This document shows, piece by piece, positions 1-6,182 of a stretch of 11,334 nucleotides of DNA. The first letter of the stretch is position 1, and every line of letters starts with the position of its first letter. This DNA comes from Chlorobium sp. (GTDB lineage: Bacteria; Bacteroidota; Chlorobiia; Chlorobiales; Chlorobiaceae): assembly GCA_028277485.1 (NCBI GenBank), contig JANQGE010000084.1, positions 1 to 11,334 on the forward strand. Direction: 5' to 3'. Position numbers and translations under genes: made by a program. The notes below the pieces were generated by a model that worked only from the letters and a program-made list of their open reading frames with translations, was not told where the DNA came from and did not search any database.

Positions 1-3
1 AAA

Positions 4-145
4 GGGCACCTCTATTTATTGTCATGAGCGGTTCAAGTGCAAGGCGAACGGAGCGCAGAAACCGGAGTGTACACACAGTACATGAGGATTTCGAGCACCG
101 ATCAACGACGCAATTGAATCGCGGAACAAATAAATAGAAGTGCCC
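4..145 (+). repeat. MITE-like dispersed repeat, copy 1 (full length)
   Basis: A 142-bp element with imperfect terminal inverted repeats: GGGCACCTCTATTTATT at 4-20 pairs with AATAAATAGAAGTGCCC at 129-145 (16 of 17 positions). The interior is shared with the copies at 1632-1703, 8308-8449 and 11236-11334. It carries a small internal palindrome, TGTAC-N5-GTACA, at 68-82. It has no transposase-sized ORF, so it would have to be moved in trans, if it moves at all. It ends 21 bp before the nifK start codon, so it lies in the spacer upstream of nifK. No convincing target-site duplication can be read, and only 3 bp of left flank is in the window. Confidence 0.85.
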
Positions 146-150
146 ATAAA

Positions 151-158
151 AAGGAGAG
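151..158 (+). promoter_or_regulatory. Ribosome binding site of nifK
   Basis: AAGGAGAG lies 8-10 nt before ATG 167, just outside the right end of repeat copy 1. It decides the nifK start in favour of ATG 167 over the in-frame GTG at 140, which falls inside the repeat terminus. Confidence 0.75.
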
Positions 159-166
159 TAGCGATT

Positions 167-1549
167 ATGCTATTACGACACACAAAATCCGAGGTTGTCA
201 AGCGTGAAGCACTCACGATCAACCCGGCAAAAACCTGTCAGCCGATAGGCGCGATGTATGCTGCACTGGGCATACACGGCTGCCTGCCTCACAGTCATGG
301 TTCACAGGGATGCTGTTCATACCATCGCAGTACCCTGACACGTCATTACAAGGAGCCTGTCATGGCAGCCACAAGCTCATTCACCGAAGGGGCTTCGGTT
401 TTCGGCGGCCAGGCCAACCTTGTAGCGGCGATCAACAATATCTTTACGGTATACGAACCGGACCTGATCGCCGTCCACTCGACCTGCCTGTCGGAAACGA
501 TCGGTGACGACCTGCAGCAGATTGTCACCAAGGCGAAGGATGACGGCAAGATCCCTGACGGAAAGCAAGTGATCTACGCACCGACGCCGAGCTTTGTCGG
601 CTCGCACGTCACCGGCTATGCAAACATGGTGAAGGCGATGGTCGAGCAGTTTGCGGAATCAACCGGCGAAAAACTTGACCAGATCAATATAGCGGCCGGA
701 TGGATGGAACCTGCCGACATGCGGGAAATCAAGCGGTTCGCCAAAGAACTCGGTGTAACCATCCAGCTCTTTCCGGATACATCGGATGTGCTCGATGCGC
801 CACAGACAGGCAAGCATGTATTCTACCCGAAAGGCGGCATCACAGTGCCTGCTTTAAAAAGCACCGGTGACAGCAAATACACCCTCGGGCTGGGCTGTTT
901 CACCGCGGAACCAGGCGCAATTGCCCTTGAGAAGAAATGCAAGGTGCCGTTCAAGATGGAAGAGATTCCCGTAGGAATCCGGGCAACCGACCGCTTCCTG
1001 ATGGCGCTGAGCCAAGCTGCCGGGGTGAAAATACCCGAACAGATCACCGACGAAAGGGGACGCCTGGTCGACCTGATGACCGACATGGAGCAATATTTTC
1101 ACGGTAAAAAGGTTGCGCTTTTCGGTGATCCGGATGACCTGATCCCGCTCACCGAGTTCCTGGTGGATCTGGACATGAGGCCGACACACATTGTCAGCGG
1201 TACTCCCGGCAAACGGTTCAAGCAGCGCATCCGTGCGATTTTGGCCGAAAGCGTCCCGGAAGCAAATGTCAAAAACGGTCCACAGGCAGACCTCTATCTG
1301 CTGCATCAGTGGATCAAGAACGAACCCGTCGATCTCCTTATCGGAAACACTTACGGCAAGTACATTTCACGCGACGAAGACATCCCCTTTGTACGCTACG
1401 GCTTCCCGATACTGGATCGTATCGGTCACAGCTATTTCCCAAGCGTCGGCTACATGGGCGGGCTCAGACTCGCAGAAAAAATACTCGATGTCCTCCTGGA
1501 CCGCCAAGACCGCGATGCACCCGAAGAATCGTTTGAGCTAGTGATGTAG
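167..1549 (+). CDS. nifK: Nitrogenase molybdenum-iron protein beta subunit NifK
   Basis: 460-aa beta subunit of the alpha2beta2 MoFe protein (dinitrogenase), cytoplasmic. With NifD it holds the P-cluster and passes electrons to FeMo-co. Three P-cluster cysteines are visible: C24 (KTCQP), C49 (HGSQGC) and C107 (STCLSE). Their spacing of 25 and 58 equals that of Azotobacter beta C70/C95/C153, and S142 (TPSF) matches the P-cluster serine beta S188. The protein therefore lacks about 46 N-terminal residues relative to Azotobacter, as in the short NifK of anaerobes such as Clostridium. The start is set at ATG 167 by a good ribosome binding site; the upstream in-frame GTG 140 lies in a repeat. nifK is the first complete gene of the nif segment here; nifD is expected just upstream. 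A 181-bp spacer with repeats separates it from nifE, an unusually loose junction for this operon. Confidence 0.97.
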   Translation: MLLRHTKSEVVKREALTINPAKTCQPIGAMYAALGIHGCLPHSHGSQGCCSYHRSTLTRHYKEPVMAATSSFTEGASVFGGQANLVAAINNIFTVYEPDLIAVHSTCLSETIGDDLQQIVTKAKDDGKIPDGKQVIYAPTPSFVGSHVTGYANMVKAMVEQFAESTGEKLDQINIAAGWMEPADMREIKRFAKELGVTIQLFPDTSDVLDAPQTGKHVFYPKGGITVPALKSTGDSKYTLGLGCFTAEPGAIALEKKCKVPFKMEEIPVGIRATDRFLMALSQAAGVKIPEQITDERGRLVDLMTDMEQYFHGKKVALFGDPDDLIPLTEFLVDLDMRPTHIVSGTPGKRFKQRIRAILAESVPEANVKNGPQADLYLLHQWIKNEPVDLLIGNTYGKYISRDEDIPFVRYGFPILDRIGHSYFPSVGYMGGLRLAEKILDVLLDRQDRDAPEESFELVM

Positions 1550-1578
1550 AAACTTGCTGAACTGCTGCATCGGCAAGG

Positions 1579-1592
1579 GTTAGGTGTTAGGT
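1579..1592 (+). repeat. Tandem heptamer (GTTAGGT)2
   Basis: Two adjacent copies of GTTAGGT lie in the nifK-nifE spacer, followed by a related GGAAGATAGATA stretch. This resembles the short heptameric repeats scattered in spacers elsewhere in the window. Apart from this and repeat copy 2, the spacer 1550-1730 holds only a weak CTTGC...GCAAG inverted repeat after the nifK stop, with no U-tract, so I do not call a terminator. Confidence 0.5.
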
Positions 1593-1631
1593 GGAAGATA
1601 GATAACGACCCCCGAAAAAATTGTTTTGTAA

Positions 1632-1703
1632 GGGCACCTCTATGTATTGTCATGAGCGGTTCAGGTGCAAGGCGAACGGAGCGCGGAATAAAGAGAGGTG
1701 CCC
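1632..1703 (+). repeat. MITE-like dispersed repeat, copy 2 (internally deleted, 72 bp)
   Basis: Same element as 4-145 and in the same orientation, but about 70 bp of the interior is missing. The left part matches copy 1 nearly base for base up to GGAGCGC, then jumps to the right-end segment GGAATAAA. The termini GGGCACCTCT (1632-1641) and AGAGGTGCCC (1694-1703) are perfectly complementary over 10 bp, so the nifK-nifE transcript could fold a 10-bp stem here. It sits 27 bp before nifE. Confidence 0.85.
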
Positions 1704-1705
1704 CA

Positions 1706-1738
1706 ATGAATAGTAAAAGACTCAATTCTTATGGATAA
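1706..1738 (+). promoter_or_regulatory. Possible 10-codon leader ORF overlapping the nifE start
   Basis: ATG 1706 opens a 10-codon frame (MNSKRLNSYG) whose stop, TAA 1736-1738, lies just past the nifE ATG at 1731, in a different frame. A GAGGTG (1695-1700), fully complementary to the anti-Shine-Dalgarno CACCTC, precedes it by 5 nt and is supplied by the right end of repeat copy 2. nifE itself has no visible ribosome binding site. The geometry would allow termination-reinitiation coupling. This is inference: a 33-bp ORF can arise by chance. Confidence 0.3.
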
Positions 1739-3092
1739 ACTGGAAATACTCGAAGGAAGAAAACAACAGGTCTACGAAAAAACAAAGGAAGCCGAAGCAT
1801 TTGACATCAAATGCGAAACCACCAGTCTTTCAGGGTCTGTCAGCCAGAGAGCCTGTGTATTCTGCGGCTCGCGAGTGGTACTCTATCCCGTTGCCGATGC
1901 CCTTCATCTCGTCCACGGCCCTATAGGATGTGCCGCATACACGTGGGATATCCGCGGAGCGTTGTCTTCAGGACCCGAGCTGCACCGTCTGAGTTTTTCA
2001 ACAGATCTGAAAGAGATGGATGTGATCTACGGCGGCGAAAAGAAGCTGCTCGCATCAATCATTGAACTTGTCGACCAGTATAGCCCGAAGGCCGCGTTTA
2101 TCTATTCGACCTGCATCATCGGACTTATCGGCGATGATATTGACGCGGTTTGCAAAAAAGCTGCAAAGGAAACCGGTATTCCCGTCCTGCCAGTTCATTC
2201 CGAAGGATTCAAGGGCACGAAAAAAGACGGCTACAAGGCAGCCTGTGACGCCCTCATGAAAATCGTCGGCACAGGATCAATCGAGGGAATCAGCAAATAC
2301 AGCATCAATATTCTTGGCGAGTTCAATCTCGCGGGTGAAGCCTGGATCATCAAAGACTACTATGAACAGATGGGAATCGAGGTTGTCTCGACAATGACCG
2401 GAGACGGCCGAATCGACGATATCTGCCGTTCGCACGGTGCGTCACTCAATATCGTGCAGTGTTCCGGATCGATGATCAGACAGGCGAAGATGATGGAAGA
2501 GAAGTACGGCATCCCCTACCTGCGGGTTTCTTACTTCGGGATCGAGGACATGTCGAAAGCGCTTTACGATGTTGCAAAACATTTCAGCGATAACCCGGCT
2601 ATCCTGGATGCCGCCAAAAAACTTGTCAGCCGCGAGGTCAGCGAGCTCTATCCTCAGCTCCTGAAGTTCCGCAACGCGCTAAGCGGGAAAAAAGCCGCCA
2701 TTTATGTCGGTGGAGCTTTCAAGGCGTTTTCGCTTATCAAAGCGCTTGCTTCAATAGGAGTGGATGTTGTCATGGCCGGGTCACAGACCGGCAACAGCGA
2801 TGATTACGCGGGACTGAAGGAGATGTGCGATGAAGGCACGGTCATCGTGGACGACTCGAATCCCGTTGAACTGTCAAAGTTTATTCTCGAAAAAGAAGCG
2901 GACCTGTTGATCGGCGGCGTCAAGGAACGGCCGATCGCCTACAAGCTGGGTGTGGGTTTCTGCGACCATAACCATGAAAGGAAAATCCCGCTTGCCGGTT
3001 TTGTAGGCATGCTGAACTTCGCAAAAGAAGTCTATCAGTCTGTCATGAGCCCGGTATGGCAGTTCGCCCCAAGAAAAGGAGGGTTCTCATGA
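1731..3092 (+). CDS. nifE: Nitrogenase FeMo-cofactor scaffold protein NifE
   Basis: 453-aa NifD-like half of the NifE2N2 scaffold, on which the NifB-made precursor is converted to FeMo-co with Mo and homocitrate. The diagnostic RACVFCG motif is at residues 40-46. Cluster-ligand candidates C42, C67 (HGPIGC) and C128 (STCIIG) correspond to the O-cluster cysteines C37/C62/C124 of Azotobacter NifE. C244 (VQCSGS) is in the position equivalent to the FeMo-co cysteine of NifD. The C-terminal FCDHNHERKIPLAGFVGM segment is typical of NifE rather than NifD. The start ATG 1731 has no Shine-Dalgarno of its own and lies 27 bp after repeat copy 2; a short upstream frame overlaps it. The stop overlaps nifN by 4 nt (ATGA at 3089-3092). 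Confidence 0.96.
   Translation: MDKLEILEGRKQQVYEKTKEAEAFDIKCETTSLSGSVSQRACVFCGSRVVLYPVADALHLVHGPIGCAAYTWDIRGALSSGPELHRLSFSTDLKEMDVIYGGEKKLLASIIELVDQYSPKAAFIYSTCIIGLIGDDIDAVCKKAAKETGIPVLPVHSEGFKGTKKDGYKAACDALMKIVGTGSIEGISKYSINILGEFNLAGEAWIIKDYYEQMGIEVVSTMTGDGRIDDICRSHGASLNIVQCSGSMIRQAKMMEEKYGIPYLRVSYFGIEDMSKALYDVAKHFSDNPAILDAAKKLVSREVSELYPQLLKFRNALSGKKAAIYVGGAFKAFSLIKALASIGVDVVMAGSQTGNSDDYAGLKEMCDEGTVIVDDSNPVELSKFILEKEADLLIGGVKERPIAYKLGVGFCDHNHERKIPLAGFVGMLNFAKEVYQSVMSPVWQFAPRKGGFS
3077..3083 (+). promoter_or_regulatory. Ribosome binding site of nifN
   Basis: AGGAGGG, 5 nt before ATG 3089, inside the last codons of nifE. It fixes the nifN start at 3089 rather than at the in-frame upstream codon near 3056, which lies deeper in nifE. 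Confidence 0.8.
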
Positions 3093-4441
3093 AAACAGCA
3101 AAAACAGCTACCCAGAATGCCTGTAAACTCTGCAATCCGCTTGGGGCATGCCTGGCGTTCAAAGGAATAGAAAGATGTGTGCCGTTCCTGCACGGGTCCC
3201 AGGGATGCGCAACCTATATCCGCCGGTACTTTATCGGCCATTTCAAGGAACCGGTCGATATAGCGTCATCGAACTTCAATGAAGACACGGCTGTCTTCGG
3301 AGGCAGCCACAATCTGAAGCTTGGCCTGCAGAACGTCACCCGGCAATACAAACCTGAAATTATCGGTATCGCCACAACCTGTCTGAGCGAAACCATAGGC
3401 GACGATGTGGACATGATCCTCAGAGGATACACCTGCACTGCCGGGCTGGATCAACCTTCTCCCCTTATGATCCATGCTTCCACACCGAGCTATCATGGCA
3501 GCCACATAGACGGGTTCCACGCAGCCATGAGAGCAACCGTTGAAAAACTTGCCGAAGGAGGACCAAAACAAAACCTCCTGAACCTTTTCCCCAACATGGT
3601 TTCTCCGTCGGATCTCAGGCATATGAAGGAGATCCTGAAGGACTTCAACATTCCCTATGTCATGCTGCCCGATTACTCAGAAACCCTCGATGGCGGACCA
3701 TGGGAAGAATATCACAGGATTCCGAAAGGAGGCACGCCGCTCAACGCCATCTGTAAAACCGGCAGGGCCGCGGGCAGCATTGAGTTTACCTCGATCCTGC
3801 CGGCGGAAAAATCGCCGGCAGGATACCTCGACGAGAAGTTCGGCGTCCCCCGTTACCAGCGCTGCCTGCCGATTGGAATCAGGCAGAGCGACGGGCTCTT
3901 TGCTCTGCTTGAAAAGCTTTCGGAAGCACCGATGCCGGAAAAATATGCCGATGAACGGAGGAGACTGGTCGATGCCTACGCAGACGGGCACAAATACGTG
4001 TTTGGGAAGAAAGCCATCGTTTACGGCGAGGAGGACCTCGTGATTGCCATAACCGGGTTTCTAAGAGAAATCGGCATCATTCCGGTTTTGTGCGCATCAG
4101 GGGGGAAAAGCCGGCTTATGAAAAAACGGCTTGCTGAGCTGGTGCCCGACCTTGACGGCCTCGGCATAAAGGTACGCGACGGGGTCGATTTCGTCGACAT
4201 CGAGGAGGAAGTAAAAACCCTGAAACCGGATCTCCTCATCGGCAACAGCAAAGGCTTTACCATGTCACGGAAAAACAGCATTCCGTTCATTCGGATCGGG
4301 TTCCCGATCCATGACAGGTTCGGGGGACAGCGCCTGCATCATCTCGGCTACCGGGGCACCCAGGAGCTGTTTGACAGAATTGTCAACACCATCATCGAGT
4401 ACCGGCAGAATTCATCACCGGTTGGCTACACATACATGTAA
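3089..4441 (+). CDS. nifN: Nitrogenase FeMo-cofactor scaffold protein NifN
   Basis: 450-aa NifK-like partner of NifE in the cofactor-maturation scaffold. It starts MKTAKTATQNACKLC, set by a strong ribosome binding site and an ATGA overlap with nifE. Homology to NifK runs throughout: HGSQGC (C40), TTCLSETIGDD (C98), STPSYHGSH, and a C-terminal segment with DLLIGNSKGF and RIGFPIHDRFGGQ. C15, C40 and C98 are spaced 25 and 58, exactly as in NifK. Azotobacter NifN, as I remember it, keeps only the middle one (C44). I call it NifN rather than a second NifK because it follows nifE, precedes nifB, and is clearly diverged from the nifK in this window. Only 11 nt separate it from nifB, implying co-translation of the cofactor-assembly genes. 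Confidence 0.94.
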   Translation: MKTAKTATQNACKLCNPLGACLAFKGIERCVPFLHGSQGCATYIRRYFIGHFKEPVDIASSNFNEDTAVFGGSHNLKLGLQNVTRQYKPEIIGIATTCLSETIGDDVDMILRGYTCTAGLDQPSPLMIHASTPSYHGSHIDGFHAAMRATVEKLAEGGPKQNLLNLFPNMVSPSDLRHMKEILKDFNIPYVMLPDYSETLDGGPWEEYHRIPKGGTPLNAICKTGRAAGSIEFTSILPAEKSPAGYLDEKFGVPRYQRCLPIGIRQSDGLFALLEKLSEAPMPEKYADERRRLVDAYADGHKYVFGKKAIVYGEEDLVIAITGFLREIGIIPVLCASGGKSRLMKKRLAELVPDLDGLGIKVRDGVDFVDIEEEVKTLKPDLLIGNSKGFTMSRKNSIPFIRIGFPIHDRFGGQRLHHLGYRGTQELFDRIVNTIIEYRQNSSPVGYTYM

Positions 4442-4452
4442 AGGGAAGTACC

Positions 4453-5727
4453 ATGACGCTACCTATTGAAAAACACCCGTGCTTCAACGATGCTTCGAGG
4501 CACACATTCGGGCGCATTCACCTTCCGGTAGCCCCGAAATGCAATATCCAGTGCAACTATTGCAACAGAAAATTCGACTGCCTGAACGAAAACAGGCCCG
4601 GCGTCACCAGCAGGGTGCTCTCGCCTCACCAGGCCCTGCATTACCTTGACAGAGTGCTGGAACTCTCACCAAACATTACCGTCGTTGGCATTGCCGGACC
4701 GGGAGACCCTTTCGCCAATCCGGAAGAAACCATCGAAACCCTGCGGCTTGTAAGGGAGAAGTACCCGGACATGCTGCTTTGCGTGGCCACCAACGGCTTG
4801 AACGTACTGCCGTTCATTGAAGAACTTGCCGAGCTCAGGGTAAGTCATGTCACCATTACCATCAACGCCGTTGACCCGGAAATCGGCGCTGAAATATACG
4901 CATGGGTGAGGCACGGGAAAAAAGTGTACCGTGATGCAAACGCAGCAAAGCTATTGCTCGACAATCAGCTTGATGCCGTGAAAAAGCTCAAGGAGCATGG
5001 TGTAGCCGCCAAGGTCAACTCCATTATCATTCCCGGTATCAACGACCGGCACATAATCGAAGTGGCAAAAACCGTCTCGGAACTCGGGGCCGACATTTTC
5101 AATGGGCTTGCTTATTACAGGACTGAAGAAACCGTTTTTGAAAACATTCCTGAACCACACCCTGAACTGGTAACGGCAATACAGAAAGAAGCTGCGAAAT
5201 ACCTCCCGCAGATGAAACACTGTGCGCGGTGCAGGGCTGATGCAATCGGCATAATCGGGCAGGAAAACAATGATGAGATCATGAAACAACTGAAAGAAGC
5301 AGCAAAGCTGCCCAAAAAACCATCGGAAAACAGACCCTATGTTGCAGTTGCAAGCATGGAAGGCGTTCTGATAAACCAACACCTCGGAGAGGCCGACCGT
5401 TTTCTCGTCTATGCAATGGAAAAAGACGGCAACCAGCCGGCTCTCGTGGAATCACGACCGGCACCACCTGCCGGAGGCGGCACCATGCGCTGGGAAGCAG
5501 TCGCCTCGCTGCTTCTGGACTGCAGGGCGCTGCTGGTCAATGGCGCCGGAGAGTCACCGAAAAAGGTCCTTTCTGAAAACGGACTCCACATCTACACTCT
5601 CGAAGGCCTCATCGAGGAAGGCGTTACCGGAGTATTTACCGGCAAAGACATGAGCAGGATGACACGAATAAGCCAGATGCACGCCTGCAAAACAAGCTGT
5701 TCCGGAACCGGAAGCAGGTGCGGGTAA
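4453..5727 (+). CDS. nifB: NifB, radical-SAM FeMo-cofactor biosynthesis protein with C-terminal NifX-like domain
   Basis: 424 aa. It fuses two [4Fe-4S] clusters and inserts carbide from S-adenosylmethionine to make NifB-co, the core passed to NifEN. The radical-SAM motif C30-X3-C34-X2-C37 (CNIQCNYC) is followed by C43. The family-specific strings GIAGPGDPFANPEET, CVATNGLN and TITINAVDPEIG are present, as is the C257-X2-C260 motif in HCARCRADAIG, which belongs to the accessory cluster site. From about residue 295 to 410 a NifX/NafY-type iron-molybdenum cofactor-binding domain follows (HLGEADRF), ending in the Cys-rich tail CKTSCSGTGSRCG. Such NifB-NifX fusions are a known architecture. An AGGGAAG ribosome binding site precedes ATG 4453. 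It is the fourth nif gene here and is followed after 35 bp by a ferredoxin gene. Confidence 0.97.
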   Translation: MTLPIEKHPCFNDASRHTFGRIHLPVAPKCNIQCNYCNRKFDCLNENRPGVTSRVLSPHQALHYLDRVLELSPNITVVGIAGPGDPFANPEETIETLRLVREKYPDMLLCVATNGLNVLPFIEELAELRVSHVTITINAVDPEIGAEIYAWVRHGKKVYRDANAAKLLLDNQLDAVKKLKEHGVAAKVNSIIIPGINDRHIIEVAKTVSELGADIFNGLAYYRTEETVFENIPEPHPELVTAIQKEAAKYLPQMKHCARCRADAIGIIGQENNDEIMKQLKEAAKLPKKPSENRPYVAVASMEGVLINQHLGEADRFLVYAMEKDGNQPALVESRPAPPAGGGTMRWEAVASLLLDCRALLVNGAGESPKKVLSENGLHIYTLEGLIEEGVTGVFTGKDMSRMTRISQMHACKTSCSGTGSRCG

Positions 5728-5734
5728 GGAAAGA

Positions 5735-5758
5735 CAAAGGTCAAAATTCAAAAGTAAC
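5735..5758 (+). repeat. Degenerate A-rich heptamer-like repeat in the nifB-ferredoxin spacer
   Basis: The 35-bp spacer consists largely of CAAAGGTCAAAATTCAAAAG and following bases, a run of imperfect units of the form (A)AAAGKTC. It shares the exact strings AAAGGTCAAAA and TCAAAAGTAA with the coding strand of the hypC-hypD spacer at 10717-10748. No clear ribosome binding site is left for the downstream gene. Confidence 0.5.
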
Positions 5759-5762
5759 AATC

Positions 5763-6074
5763 ATGGAAAAACCGAAACATCACATTCTGGTCTGCGGAAG
5801 CTTCCGCGCGCAGGGAGCTCCTCAAGGAATCTGCCATAAAAAAGAATCATCCCAGTTGCTTCCCTATCTCGAAAACGAACTTTCCGACAGGGGCATGACC
5901 GATGTCGTGGTTTCCGCCACCGCCTGCCTCAATGTCTGTGAAAAAGGCCCTATTGTCGTTGTCCATCCGGAGAACCAATGGTACGGGGAGATAGACAGTG
6001 AGGAAAAGATGGATGAAATCCTCGACGCTCTTGAAGACGGGGAAGCATGCGAAGCATATCTGATCAGTGAATAG
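5763..6074 (+). CDS. Thioredoxin-like [2Fe-2S] ferredoxin
   Basis: 103-aa small electron carrier. Cysteines C11, C24, C55 and C59 (VCGSF, ICHKK, ACLNVC) follow the CX12C ... CX3C pattern of the thioredoxin-fold [2Fe-2S] ferredoxins, the family of Clostridium pasteurianum 2Fe ferredoxin and Azotobacter FdI-type 2Fe proteins, and related to the NuoE cluster domain. An additional cysteine occurs near the C-terminus (EACEAY). In C. pasteurianum the relative interacts with the MoFe protein, so a nif-linked redox role is likely but inferred. The start is ATG 5763; the frame extends upstream into nifB, but no conserved residues lie there. It is the last gene of the plus-strand nif segment. The downstream 6075-6182 spacer to the convergent kinase gene shows no convincing terminator, only a short ACCGA-TCA-TCGGT hairpin at 6185-6197 that lies within the kinase stop region. 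Confidence 0.88.
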   Translation: MEKPKHHILVCGSFRAQGAPQGICHKKESSQLLPYLENELSDRGMTDVVVSATACLNVCEKGPIVVVHPENQWYGEIDSEEKMDEILDALEDGEACEAYLISE

Positions 6075-6182
6075 CACCGTCCTTTCAGAAAGAGCGCTTG
6101 CAGAACGGACGCCCAGGGACAAGGCATCAAGCGTCATCATAGGGATACACCGAGTAAGGAACCCGGGAGAATATCGGAAAGA

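Noticed and set aside
22..222. 66-aa minus-strand ORF (MIVSASRLTT...)
   Set aside because: It runs through repeat copy 1 and into nifK in antisense. Such frames arise from the repeat and are not protein genes.
854..1306. 150-aa minus-strand ORF inside nifK
   Set aside because: Antisense shadow of a well-supported nifK; no recognisable protein family or ribosome binding site.
1553..1578. Possible terminator after nifK (CTTGC...GCAAG)
   Set aside because: Only a 5-bp stem with a loop of about 15 nt and no U-tract; transcription is expected to continue into nifE.
4..1703. Repeat copies as CRISPR or attachment sites
   Set aside because: Copies are spaced irregularly by kilobases, are 72-142 bp long and flank ordinary genes; no spacer array, integrase or cas gene is present.
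4951..5382. 143-aa minus-strand ORF inside nifB
   Set aside because: Antisense shadow of nifB, whose radical-SAM and accessory cysteine motifs are intact in the plus frame.
5718..5762. GTG 5718 as a longer ferredoxin start
   Set aside because: It overlaps the nifB end and translates low-complexity spacer; the family N-terminus begins at MEKPKHHILVCG from ATG 5763.
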